A stretch of DNA of 64,000 nt from Macrothele yani. Taxonomy: Eukaryota > Arthropoda > Arachnida > Araneae > Macrothelidae. The stretch is taken from assembly GCA_039090855.1 (NCBI GenBank), contig CM077006.1, forward strand, positions 53,019,336 through 53,083,335. The letters run 5' to 3'. A program made the position numbers and the translations under genes. This document shows positions 31,655 through 42,339 of the stretch, piece after piece. Under the pieces are notes generated by a model. That model had not been told where the DNA came from and did not search any database. It saw only the letters and a program-made list of their open reading frames with translations. Numbering within the stretch: the first letter of the stretch is position 1; every line of letters begins with the position of its first letter.

Positions 31655-32493
31655 GAAACGTTTTGTGCTCTATGGGAGGTGTTATCCTGTTGAAAAACGG
31701 CGTTTGGGGATGCTCTTCAGAGACGGTAGTGCCACGGGCCGCAACACCTCGTCAACATGGCGCCGTGCCGTCAATGTACCCGTAATGTGTACCAGCGCTG
31801 ATAGTACCGTACAAATTGATTCCACCTTGCCGGGCCGTGTGGCACTCCACAATGGCGGAAAAATCCACCCGTAGGCCACGTCACCTCCAGACTCTTACAC
31901 GGCGATCATTCGTGGTGAGACAGAACCGCGATTCGTCGCTGAACACCACCATTCGGCACCCCCTGCAACTCTGGAGCGGCACCACGCCAAGCGGTGACGA
32001 CGATGGCTCGCTGTTAAGGATAGCCTTCGCAACGGACGGCTGGACAGTAAACCAGACGTAGCCAATCAGCGCGAGACACTGTCCGTGTCGATATCGGACC
32101 ATCCAAGCCTCCCCGTACACTCCACAAAATGGTGCCCGTTGTGGTCTGTGCATCCGCTACGGCATGACGTCAGTGCGAAGATCGGTGCGCCTGGACGTCC
32201 GTCTCTGTTCTCCGGCCCCCGCTACGACGTTAAATGGATCCCTCCTGGGACTGCTGTCTACAAATGCGATCGACGGTTGTGTCATCACGTTGCGTTTCTT
32301 CTGCAATACCACGCCAGAACCATCCAGCGGTACGAAGGCCTGCGATGACACCTCTCGTGAACTCATCCGTTTGACGAAATCGCGTACGAAGGCGTCTTAA
32401 CGACTTGGCACCCTTTGTTCGTTCTCCAGACACGGCTACAGCAGAACCACTCACATCCTGCGGCCGTGACGACGTCTCGATTGATTGCCCCAC
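31655..32493 (-). pseudogene. Tc1-type transposase relic
   Basis: Read on the minus strand, the N-terminal HTH part (LRRLRTRFRQTDEFTRGVIAGLRTAGW, 32430-32330) is followed by a linker with RR..HRPQ, then VVFSDESRFCLTTNDRRVRVW (first catalytic D, about 31930-31870). Next come ITGTLTARRHVDEVLRPVALP (31800-31720) and an out-of-frame FQQDN (second catalytic D) at about 31690. The third catalytic residue and the C-terminus are missing beyond 31655. Stops and shifts occur throughout. This lineage differs from the fragment at 3760-4034: both cover the PHTA region with different sequence, so they are separate copies. Confidence 0.75.
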
Positions 32494-32938
32494 GGGCCGG
32501 TTGTTCGCTTATATCCTACGCACCGTTCGTGCGATTGGCCTGCAAATGCAATTATTTGCGTAACTTGTACGTGTGCACCCAACCTGCAATTTGCATGGCG
32601 CAGCGATCACGTCTCCGTGACGTGGCATTTTCTCTTTCAGGCAGTGTAATTAGTATGTTGCCTAACTTTCGTGAGAATGATACTGCACTGGACTCTGGGT
32701 TCCTATATCTACAGTTGAAGACTGCTTTTCTCTAAGATCAGTATTACCGTTCTTTAATAAATGGGCGATTTAAGTTAGAGCTATTCGTTCGTGGAGATTT
32801 TTGGAGACGGAGGAAAATGCAGTTCGGACGGGCGGTCAGCGCTGGAGGCCAAAGTTTGAAAGTTGGTCGTAAGAGACGTGCTTAGAGGGATTTTTTGAGA
32901 TGAAGGAAAATGACGTTTTTAACAGGGAGTTGGTGACT

Positions 32939-32990
<52 letters not shown>

Positions 32991-33240
32991 GGCAGATGCG
33001 AATTTCGGAGGAGACAAAAGTGACTTCGTAGTGAGCGATGGGTTTGCCTCCTCGGGGCGCTCCGTGGTAACAATGGCACACACAACAGCAACTAGGCCTC
33101 TATGAATCTTGGAGAGGTGCAAGCTAGTTCTGTGTGACATTGGCGAAAAGACCCCCAACTCACTGGGTTTTGTTCCAGAATCCTTGGGTTGAATGACCAA
33201 CTGGAACCCTCAGCTGTGGGCTAATCCCCCACACTGATGT
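32494..33240. other. Unassigned sequence with a GA microsatellite
   Basis: Apart from a (GA)n run at about 32942-32987 and the 'ggaaggcagatgcgaattt' block shared with 29999-30025, I see no gene. The part from about 33100 may be the 5' leader of the LINE that follows. Confidence 0.4.
32942..32987. repeat. (GA)n microsatellite
   Basis: Uninterrupted GA dinucleotides of about 23 units. Confidence 0.95.
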
Positions 33241-33965
33241 ACTTACCTGATTAAAAAGACAAAAAGAAGTATTACGAATGACTCAAGTGTGGGATATGGT
33301 GGACCTACCACACTTGAGAAGGACGGTCCACCACGGAATCGACCTGGACTTTCTAAACGGCGTATGAGAAAGAGATCTCGGCTGAGGGAATGCAAGATTG
33401 GTGTATGGAATACTAGAGGTATAAATGGCAAGATGAGTGAGGTGATTGAGGAGATGAATAAGTATATACTGGATGTGCTGTGTGTAAGTGAAACCAAAAG
33501 AAGGAAATTCTGGTAGAAGAAGTGAATGGCACTGTGAGTGTGTGGTCTGGAGTATTAGATAATATGAGAGGACAGGCTCGTGTAGGTGTGATTTTAAGTG
33601 AAAAGATGAAGAACAACTTGATTCACTATGGTTGTATAAGTGAGAGAATTCTCTGAATTCGTTTGAAAGTGAAACTTCAGAGAATTATAATTGCTGTAGT
33701 GTATGCTCCTTGTGACTCGGAACCTTCTGATAAGAAAGAAGATTTCTGGAATGAGCTAAAAGGTGTTTTGAGCCAGTTTGGTGCTAAAGAAAAAGTTATA
33801 ATAGCAGGGGATTTCAATGCTAGAGTAGGTGTGCAGAATGCAATTTCTGACAATGTTCTGGGTAAGTTTAATGATCCTTGTGTGAATGATAATGGTGAAA
33901 GAATAATTGAACTCTGCATTGAAAATGGTTTGTGTGTATCTAATACATTTTTCAACCACAAGTAT

Positions 33966-36900
33966 CATTATCATCATCATTGTCAACCATTATCAATCCA
34001 CTGCTGGACGAAGGTCTCCCCAAGTTTCCTCCACAACGGTCTGTCTTGTGCCAGTCTCCTCCATGTCACTCCCGCATACTTTCGAATTTTATCCACCCAT
34101 CTTCTATGTGGTCTTCTTCTGGGTCTTTTCCTGTCCCTTGGAATCCAATCTAAAATTTCGGCTGTCCATCGATGGTCTGTTCTTCTGGCAGTATGTCCAG
34201 CCCATTGCCATTTCAGGGATTTAACTCTGATCATGATGTCTTCCACTCTTGTCATTTTTCGGATCCACGTGTTCCTCTTCTTATCTCTCCTGGTTACACC
34301 AAGCATGCAGCTCTCCATGCTGTTTTGAGTTGTCTGCAGCCTTTGTATGTCTCTTTTAGCTAAGGTCCACGTCTCTGCACCATACGTAAGCACTGGAAGG
34401 ATGCATTGATCAAACACTTTTCTTTTAAGACATAATGGCATATTGCTCTTGCAAATTATGCTGTTTCTTCCAAAAGCTCTCCAGGCAAGTTTTGTACGCA
34501 GATTAATTTCTTCGCCAATGTGACCCTCACTTGATATCTGCTGTCCAAGATAAACGTACGTGTCTGTTATCTCCAGCTTTTCTCCATCAATCGATAAATC
34601 TTCATTTCTTGTAAAAGCATTGAACATCACTTTTGTCTTCTGAAAGTTCATTTTTAATCCCACTTCTTTACTCTTGTCAGCAAGTTCCTGGATCATACTC
34701 TGTAGCTCTGATGGGGTAGTTGCAAAAATGACTATGTCATCAGCAAAACGAAGGTGGGTTAGATAATCTCCATTAATCTTGATCCCTTTGTTTTCCCAGT
34801 TCAGTGATTGAAAGACATTTTCCAATGTGGCATTAAAGAGCTTCGGAGATATGGTGTCACCTTGTCTCACTCCTTTTCCAATTTTTATGTGTGTTGTATT
34901 TTCAAACAGCCGAATCTTTGCACTTGCATTTTCATAGATGTTATTAATAATATTAATGTATACATCTTCAATACCGCAGGATTTCAAAGCCATTGTAACT
35001 GCTGATGGTTTCACCAAGTCAAAAGCTTTTTCGTAATCAATAAAAGCCATGCATAATGGAAGTTCATATTCCCTCGCTCTTTCAATTAGTTCTCTCAGTA
35101 TGTGGATATGATCTATAGTGCTGTAGCCACTCCTGAATCCAGCTAGTTCTCTTGGTTGAGGCATGTCCAGTGTTACCTTCAAGCGGGGTGAAAGAACTTT
35201 AGTGAAGATTTCAGAAACCACTGATAGGAGGCTGATAGGTCTAGTTCCCGAAATCCCCAATGTCACCTTTTTTATGTAGCAGGATCATTGTTGCATTGTT
35301 CCAATCCTCAGGAATCTTCCCTTCACTAAGGCATTGAGAGAAAATTTGGGCGAGTACTGTTTCAATTTCTCCACTTGCTTCTTGTATGATGTCTACAGTA
35401 ATTCCATCTTCTCCTGGAGCTTTTCCCCGCTTCATGTTCTTGATTGCATGTGCAACTTCTGCTGGAAGGACTGGAAGAATTCTGTTACTGGTACCTATCA
35501 TGATGTCTGGAGTACATGTATCATCCCTTTCATATAATTTGGAGTAGAAATCTTTCACTCTTGTCAAAATTTCGCCTCTATTTCTTGTTACAGAACCATC
35601 TTCTTTTCTCAGAGCCATAATCTGCTTTTTCCCCTTACTGAGATGTCCCTTTGCTATCTTTAGGCTTTGGTTGTTTTCAATTGCTTTCCTTACTAGTTCA
35701 CAGTTGAATTTCCTTACGTCTTCAGTGATACTTTTTCGTACTGTCTTGCATAGCTCTCTATATTCCACTTTGGAAGTCACATTTTCTTTAGTGGTCCTCA
35801 TCTCTCTTCTTTTCTGCATCAACATTTTGGTTTTTCCTGATAATTTGTTCACATGCAATTTGTTCTTAGACCCAGCTAATTTTGTTGCTGTTTCCATAAG
35901 AGCTTTGGTTACTTTTCTGTTAACTTCAGAAATATCCACTTCTTCCGATGTTAGGCCTTCTAAAGCAGAGAATCTGTTCTTCAGTTCCAATTTGAAGGTA
36001 TTATGGTGTTTTTTAAGGTTGGTTATGTCAATAGATTTTGTTTGTCTTATGAGCTTGCTACGTTCGAGTTTAGTGTTGAGGTGCATCTTACATCTCACCA
36101 ATCTATGGTCACTGCCTGTGTTGAACTTGTTTAGCACACTGCAGTCTTCTATGACGAATTTTTTGTTACACATAATAAAATCAATTTCACTTGTCGTCCC
36201 ATTTGGATGTCTCCATGTCCATTTCCTGTGTGGCTTTTTCTTGAAAAAGGAGTTCAAGATAGAAAAACCCTTCTGCCTCTGCAAACTCTACGAGAGTATT
36301 TCCACGCTGGTTTCTGTTGCCGTGACCGAATTTACCTACTGAAGTTTCATTCTGTTGCCGTTGCCCTATTTTTGCATTGAAATCTCCCATAATTATCTTC
36401 AAGTGCTGCTTACCTTTATTATTTAGATGACGAATTTCCTCATAAAATTCTTCAATTTCTTCTTAAGCATGACTTGTGGTGGGTGCAAAAGTTTGAATAA
36501 TCTGAGCCTGGAATCTTCTCGAGAGTTGGATAACGAGTCGTGCAGCTCTGTCAGAGGAACTTTCAACTTCTACAACTTTATCCTTCAGTTTCTTGTTTAT
36601 TATAAATCCAACACCACTAGTTCTGCCAGTATCTGTCCCATGATAGTAGAAGAGATGTCCACTTTTCAGTTCAATGAGATCTTCTTCTTTTCTCCTTACC
36701 TCACTTAGCCCGACTATGTCCCACTTGATCCTTTGTAGTTCCTCTTCCAATTCAAGAAGCCTTGAATCAGAAGATAGGGAGCGTCCGTTATACGTAGCCA
36801 AGGTCAGCATCAGATGGCAGCCTAGTCCGGTCCTCCGGGGATTCTTAGCACCCTCTGCCTTCATGTCGCACTGGCCGCTGCCTTGGCCAGGTACATTCCA

Positions 36901-37151
36901 GCTGCCGGAGACTGAGGGCCAAGATTTAAGTTGTGGAGTCATTTTGGAGGGGTTTGGCCATAACCCACCACGCTGGCCCAGCGGGTTGGTGAGTGTGGGA
37001 TAGCATTTCCTCTAATCCCGATGGTATAGTTATACCGCTATTGGCGGTCGTCAGAGCCCCTTTAGTGGGAACAGGATGTACAACGAGAAGGCGGGGTTGA
37101 CATTTGTCAAGGAGAGGCTGTGATGTTACGCATCACCTGACCTTACATCCC
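33966..37151 (-). mobile_element. RTE-type LINE, copy A
   Basis: A full-length-looking copy of 3186 bp on the minus strand. It is flanked by the 11-bp duplication ACCACAAGTAT (33955-33965 and 37152-37162). The 3' end (left) is a short ATG/ATA-type trinucleotide repeat, as is usual for RTE elements, and the 5' terminus is 'gggatgtaaggtcaggtg' on the minus strand. It entered the endonuclease region of the older LINE. Confidence 0.88.
33983..36942 (-). pseudogene. RTE endonuclease-reverse transcriptase, copy A
   Basis: On the minus strand from 36942: a leader (MKAEGAKNPRRTGLGC), the endonuclease (LATYNGRSLS, DIVGLSEVRRKEED, IIMGDFNAKIG, SEIDFIMCNK, GSDHRLV), a linker, RT (GKAPGEDGITVDII, LLHKKGD, FIDYEKAFDLV, GKGVRQGDTISPKLF, LRFADDIVIF) and a C-terminal RTE tail (LKWQWAGHTARRTDHRW). 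The frame changes near 36463, 36270 and 35250. The codon at the site where copies B and C have TGA is still sense here. It lacks the polished single ORF of an active copy. Confidence 0.85.
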
Positions 37152-39188
37152 ACCACAAGTATATACACACATATACTTGGGAAAATCGTACTCTTGGTCA
37201 AAAGAGTGTGATAGATTTTGTTGTTTACGATCAGCGTTTGAAACACTTAGTTGTTGACACCCGTGTGATGAGAGGTGCGGATGTTGTTTCTGATCATTAC
37301 TTGGTAGTGTCACGAGTGAAACTTAATGTTGGTTGGAGGAAAAGGAATAGGAAGAGACCCAGGATAGAAAAAATAAAGGTTGATAGGCTCCTTGAAGATC
37401 ATCAGCGGTATTCTGACTTACTCAGAGAACGACTGAAGGATCTGAAATCTTGTGAGAGGGATGTAGAAAAGAAGTGGGAATGTTTTAAGAACTGTGTTGT
37501 CACTGCTGCTCAAGAGGTCTGTGGCACCACAATAGTGGGTAACAATAGAGGTGATGCTTGGTGGAATAGTTAGATTGATGAGGCAGTAAAGAAAAAGAAG
37601 GAAGCCTATTCGGGGATGTTGCAAGGTAGAGTCTCTGTGGATGAATATCGCTGTAAGAAGCGTGAAGCTGCTAAGCTGGTTCACCACAGTAAGGCAAAAC
37701 ATAGGAAGGAGAAAGTGGTAAGGCATGAACTGGCTTTTGGAAAGATAGAAAGTCCTTCTGGAAGTACATGAGACTCAGGAAAAATAGTGGAAACAAAGTT
37801 GTAAGTTGTGTGAAGAATGAGATTGGGGAAATGATATGGGAGCCCATTGAGTTAAGTGACAGATGGGGTGAATACTTCTGGGAGTTATTACATCAGGAGA
37901 GCAAAAATGATTCTGAGACAGATGCTGATGATGTCACAATGAGGGATGAATGCACAGGAGGAATCTCAAGAGAAGAAGTGTGTAAAGCTCTAAAATCTCT
38001 TCATAATGGTAAGGCTCCAGGAGTTTATGGCATAACTGCAGAGATGTTGAAGTATGGTGGTGACTCTTTAATTGACTGGTTAACCGAAATTTGCCAGTTG
38101 TGTTGGGAGTTAGGAATGGTCCCTCGGGATTGGAAGGATGCTATTATTGTTTCCTTGTATAAGGGAAAAGGTGATCAGACTGAATGCAAGAACTATCGTG
38201 GTATTAGCCTACTGAGTGTGCCAGGGAAATTGTTTGATAAGGTTGTTATTGAAAAGGTACGGGTCTTACATCATTGAAAGTGTGGGATGTTCAGAGTGGT
38301 TTTATGCCTGGTAAAGGCTGCACTAACCAGATTTTTGCGTTACGCATGATGATTGAAAAGTATCTGGCTGTTGGGAAGAAAGTTTTTACTGCCTTCAAAG
38401 ATTTAGAGAAAGCTTACGACCGAGTGAATAGGACACTTTTGTGGAAGGTATTGAATGAATATGATGTTACTGTAAAGCTGGTTAATAGTGTAAAAGCCAT
38501 GTATGCTGGTAGTAGAGCTTGTGTACGAGTGAATGGTGTTTTATCGAAATGGTTTTCCATTGGTGCAGGAGTTAGACAAGGTTGTGTAATGTCACCATGG
38601 CTGTTTAATATATTTATGGACGCATGCATGCGTGAGGCCAAAATAGATAAGAGCGGCTTATGTCTTGGTGATATCCGTGTGTGCAGATTGCTGTATGCTG
38701 ATGAAACTGTCCTGTTGGCAGAGAGCAAAAGTGAGTTGCTGAGTATGTTGACTCGGATGCACGAAGTTTGCATGAAATTCAAACTGAGTGTAAATAAGGG
38801 AAAAACCAAAGTTATGGTGTTTGAGAAAGGAATGGGTAGCACTGAATGTAATGTAAGTATAAATAGCACTGTGATTGACCAGGTGAGTGAGTTTGTGTAT
38901 TTAGGAAGCATGTTTGACAGAGAGAACAAGTTGGATGGTGAAATCAGTAGGCGAGTGAATTCTTCTTTGAAAGTCATAGCTGCTCTGGGATATTTTCACA
39001 GGAATGATGGGTTCTCTAGAGAGTCCCGCATGGCTGTGTATGAAACAGTAATTGTTCCTACTCTGATGTATGGCAGTGAAACCTGGGTACTGCAGAAGAA
39101 ACATAGGAGTCGTTTATGTGCTGGAGAAATGCGTTTCTTACGTGGGGTTTGTGGCAAGACACGATCTGATTGTGTGAGGAATGAAGAT

Positions 39189-39350
39189 TATAACGAAGTG
39201 AATTTCTCCGTCATCTCTAGTCTACGCCGGGAATCGAACCCGAGTCCGCTTGTTCCGGAACAAGTCGCTCTACCAACTAAGCTACGCAGACGTTTATTCT
39301 GATTCCTATCTGCCTTTATGTCGTGTGCGTCCTGCTGGCAGGTACGTCAC
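39189..39350 (-). repeat. TRIM LTR (3' LTR in element orientation)
   Basis: 162 bp, starting gtgacgtacc and ending gttata in element orientation. It differs from the partner LTR at only a handful of positions, so insertion was fairly recent. Confidence 0.82.
39220..39291 (-). other. tRNA-like sequence inside the TRIM LTR (left)
   Basis: A 72-nt segment on the minus strand has a paired acceptor (GTCTGCG with CGTAGAC, one G-T), a D arm with A box 'tagcttagttggtagagc', and a T arm with B box 'gggttcgattccc'. The anticodon region is a palindrome (CTTGTTCC/GGAACAAG) that cannot form a standard 5-bp stem with a 7-base loop. It is not a normal tRNA gene, but polymerase III promoter boxes are intact. 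Confidence 0.7.
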
Positions 39351-39612
39351 ATCTCCCCCCCCTGAAAGCGGGCAAGGGGCATGGCCCACGGGTCAGCCGT
39401 GACCATGAATCGTTGCAGGCAGCCATCCACTGAAGAACGTGCACTTGAGAACTCCCAGTCAAACTAGTGTGTGGAATAAAACGTCACACACATTTATTTT
39501 TCGAAGCGCTGGAGAAGGGATTCTCTGATTTTTCCTTTCTCGCGGTGTGGAAATAACATCACACCATTGCGAGGTTTTGAACGGCCGGGTCATCCGGAAG
39601 TTCTGGCGCCAT

Positions 39613-39774
39613 TATAACGAAGTAAATTTCTCCGTCATTTCTAGTCTACGCCGGGAATCGAACCCGAGTCCGCTTATTCCGGAACAAGTCGCTCTACCAA
39701 CTGAGCTACGCAGACGTTTATTCTGATTCCTATCTGCCTTTATGTCGTGTGCGTCCTGCTGGCAGGTACGTCAC
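39613..39774 (-). repeat. TRIM LTR (5' LTR in element orientation)
   Basis: Partner of 39189-39350, carrying the same tRNA-like segment at 39644-39715 on the minus strand. Confidence 0.82.
39644..39715 (-). other. tRNA-like sequence inside the TRIM LTR (right)
   Basis: The same 72-nt fold as 39220-39291, with two or so substitutions; A and B boxes are retained. Confidence 0.7.
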
Positions 39775-40130
39775 AAGATGTATTGCAGTTGTGTGATGTG
39801 AAGCAAAATATTGTTAGTAAAGTGGAGACCAATATGCTTCGGTGGTTTGGCCATGTTGAAAGAATGAGTGATGAAATGCTTACTAAGAAAATGTTTTCAG
39901 CCCAAGTGGCAGGAAGGAAAGGCAGAGGAAGGCCAAGGAAGACATGGGTTGGTCAGATTCAGGAGTGTCTGCATGAGAAAAAGATTATGAGTATGAAGTA
40001 TAAAAGATCTTGTGTACGGCGTGTAATGGATATCAGTGAAGCACGAGTTGTATGTCAAGATCTCTGTAAATGGCGAAGTTTGATACGACAACAATAAGTA
40101 AAAATATCTGGAAGTTTGTATTTCTTTTAG

Positions 40131-40500
40131 GAGCTTACCTCTGAATCTCAGAGAACTGCTTAGTGATATGTATGTATGTACAAAAGCGACTCAGGTTTTG
40201 AGAAGGGGGAGATTGTCTCCAAGCGCATACGGAAAGATATTAAAGAAGCGAGCAGTTAAGGGATCCTAGGCTTGAGGTCAGCAAAGAACTCACTTCGATG
40301 ATCGCCGGAGGTCCGGATTTACCTCGAATTAAACAAATTCACAGAAATAAAGATTTGATGTCAGCCACAAAATCGCTTTTACTCAAGTATGACATATTTA
40401 TGACGTCTGCGGTGTTCTTAGAACCCTGCGATATTCTGATTTAATAAAATATCGGTACAAGAAATAAAGAGCCAAAACAGCACTGTGACAATGCAGTATA

Positions 40501-40556
<56 letters not shown>

Positions 40557-40584
40557 AACATACATACGTACATAAGTACATATA
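40131..40584. other. Unassigned, contains a TG microsatellite
   Basis: 3' flank of the old LINE. It has no gene. An uninterrupted (TG)n lies at about 40503-40553. Confidence 0.5.
40503..40553. repeat. (TG)n microsatellite
   Basis: About 25 TG units. Confidence 0.95.
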
Positions 40585-42027
40585 CACTCATTGTAAAAAA
40601 ATAGAAAAAGTAGTTGCATCCAGAAGAAAGCATCCGACAGGAATGAAACTTGTTGGGTAGGCTTGCATCGTGAGACATGCAAATGATTCAAGAATCACGC
40701 TCGGCTGCGCATGTGACGCAAGAAACGAGGGGTCGTAGCGCTGTGCCTGACCGGCTATATAAGGTCGCCCCGTTGCGCGTGCTTGCCATTCTGACTCACG
40801 CTGTTGTGTTGGTTGCATCCTTTGAAAGTGAAGTATGCTTCGGAGAAAAGTTCGGTAGCAATTCGAGCAGTTGGAGGAGTTCGAGAGTGGCCACATCGTC
40901 GGGCTCTGAGAAGCGGGATGGTTTTATCGCCGAATTGAGCGCCATACCGGTCTTACGGATATCACCATAGCACGCTATTGGCGGCACTGAATAGAACAAA
41001 GCACGCGACAGCCACAGAAAGGGTCTGGGAGACCTAGACGAACCACGGAAAGAGAGGAGCGACGGGTTGCCCGACATTCACGCAGTGACCCAACAGCCAT
41101 GATTGCGGATATTCAGCGAGCAGTGGTGAGCTCACTTCATCGACCGTTTAGTGCCAGCACCATTGGCAGACGGCTGCACGATGTGGGACTACACGGACAC
41201 AGACCATTACGACGGCTGCCCTTAACAACAGTGCATCGTCGCCGAAGAATGCAATGGCGTCGTGCCAGACTGTCATGGAGCCACGTAGAATGACAGCGGG
41301 TGATATTCAGTGACGAGTCCCGGTTTTGTCTTGGAGGAGGCGACCACCGAATCCGTGTGTGGATGCACCGTGGTCATCGCCAGGACGAACGGTTTGTTGT
41401 CGAGCGTCACACGTCCAGAAGGCTTAGTGTCATGGTGTGTGGTGCAATTGCCTGCTATGCCAGATCGCCTTTGGTGTTCATTACAGGCACTTTGAGAGCC
41501 CAACGATACGTTAATGAGGTCCTGCAACCAGTGGCCCTACCTTTTCTGAACGCTCTCTCCGGTGCTATTTTCCTACAGGACAACTCACGTCCCCATACTG
41601 CTGCTATCTCGAGAGCTTGCCTTCAAGGCACTGACACTCTGCCATGGCCAGCGGCAGCGCCAGACCTATCGCCGATTGAAAATGTGTGGGATGCTATTAG
41701 ACGCGCTATCCACACTCTACCCCTACCGCACAATCTGCAGCAACTGCATGAGAAGATTGAAGCTGCGTGGGATGGCGTATCGCAGGACACCATTAAGAAC
41801 CTGTACAACTCCATGGTGAGACGCCTGGCATGCTGTGTGAGCAAGCACGGCGGCCCAACGCCATACCGAGAAATACTACTTACTGGCGTGTAGCTCAAAT
41901 AATATTGTCCATATCAGTATCAATATTTACTCATGTATAGTTCTTCGTAGCCTTTACCTTCCTCCAGAACAGAATTGCAATCCAACACTTCCTTCTGGTT
42001 GCAGCTATTGTTTTGACGATGAGTGTG
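40585..42027 (+). mobile_element. Tc1-type transposon with degenerate terminal inverted repeats
   Basis: The left end 'cactcattgtaaaaaaatag', then 'gttgcatccagaagaa', matches the complement of the right end ('cacactcatcgtcaaaacaa', then 'gctgcaaccagaagga'). TA flanks both sides. The length of about 1.44 kb fits the family. It encloses the transposase pseudogene at 40835-41893. Confidence 0.78.
40835..41893 (+). pseudogene. Tc1-type transposase with four in-frame stops
   Basis: One frame of about 352 codons, from ATG 40835, runs through the whole transposase with four stops (TAG at 40856, TGA near 40907, TGA near 40988 and TGA at 41291) and no frameshift. The HTH region (FESGHIVGL, GWFYRRIERHTG) is followed by a GRPRRT hook, the linker RPLRRLPLT and catalytic D in VIFSDESRFCLGG. 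The second D is in FLQDNSRPHTA and the E in PIENVWDAIRR. All three catalytic residues survive. Three of the four stops are TGA. Confidence 0.85.
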
Positions 42028-42339
42028 TATATACCCTGAATTGCCAAAAATCATGGGATGCAATATGCAAATTTTTAACTGACGCTGATATCGTACTGTC
42101 GTGCAAAACTTAAGGATAGACGGTTTTTCGATGTAACGTCGTGCAGAAGTGCTCCACATCGACTCAAATCATACCATAAGATCCCCAAGATGTAAGAATA
42201 TGGCACAAGTGAGCAAAACCGTCCAAACAAGGAATCCAAAAGATACAAAGGCACTTTATTGAAAAGGTAGCTTCGAGCACAACTGGACAGAAGACAGAAA
42301 CGCCCACGTGACAGGCGGCTGCGAAGGAAAATCCAGTCT
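42028..42339. other. Flank of the next Tc1 relic
   Basis: No gene. It probably includes the downstream noncoding end of the minus-strand transposon that follows ('cgtcgtgcagaagtgctcca'). Confidence 0.4.

Larger units (their letters stand above)
39189..39774 (-). mobile_element. TRIM-like element with tRNA-like sequences in both LTRs
   Basis: Two 162-bp direct repeats (39189-39350 and 39613-39774) flank 262 bp of noncoding sequence. On the minus strand the right-hand LTR is followed by a primer-binding-site-like TGGCGCCAGAAC (39611-39600). The other LTR is preceded by a polypurine run AGGGGGGGGAGA (39363-39352). The target duplication is AAGAT (39184-39188 and 39775-39779 in the host LINE), and removing the element restores the LINE reading frame. 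These are the hallmarks of a terminal-repeat retrotransposon in miniature. No ORF is present, so it would depend on enzymes from another element. Confidence 0.82.
33289..40097 (+). pseudogene. LINE polyprotein (endonuclease-RT), broken, catalytic YADE
   Basis: Coding pieces: 33289-33516 (endonuclease start: KIGVWNTRGING, VLCVSETKR), 33663-33960 (VVYAPCDS, IIAGDFNARVG), 37163-37573 (DFVVYDQRL, DVVSDHYLVV), 37574-38277 (GKAPGVYGITAEML, NYRGISLLS), 38274-39188 (SGFMPGKGC, DLEKAYDRV, AGVRQGCVMSPWLF, LLYADET) and 39776-40097 (tail). Damage includes a frameshift near 33516, a stop near 33655, TAG at 37571-37573 and shifts near 37770 and 38275. The catalytic box reads YADE, not YADD, so the second catalytic aspartate is lost. 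It is therefore inactive and older than the elements inserted in it. Confidence 0.82.
33241..40130 (+). mobile_element. Old AP-endonuclease LINE with two later insertions
   Basis: A plus-strand LINE is traceable from an endonuclease start (33289) to a C-terminal tail ending at 40097. It is interrupted by an RTE element (33966-37151) and a TRIM-like element (39189-39774). Removing each insertion with its target duplication restores the reading frame exactly. The clade is uncertain: the RT boxes (NYRGISLLSVPGK, GFMPGKGCTNQIF) and the C-terminal LRWFGHVERM / GRGRPRKTW tail are of a type common in invertebrate LINEs. Confidence 0.8.

Noticed and set aside
31655..32493. This Tc1 fragment as the missing upstream part of the fragment at 3760-4034
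   Set aside because: Both fragments cover the same segment after the second catalytic D with different sequences, so they are separate copies.
32836..33200. Serine/leucine-rich ORFs on the minus strand
   Set aside because: They are produced by the (GA)n microsatellite (SLSLSL runs).
33663..34328. One 221-codon plus-strand protein
   Set aside because: Only the first 100 codons (to 33960) are LINE endonuclease; the rest is antisense translation of the RTE insertion that starts at 33966.
39220..39291. Functional tRNA gene
   Set aside because: The anticodon arm is a perfect palindrome that cannot form a standard stem-loop, and the sequence is duplicated within LTR-like repeats with a target duplication.
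40398..40691. ORFs with Thr-His repeats on the minus strand
   Set aside because: They are products of the (TG)n microsatellite (HTHTHT runs).
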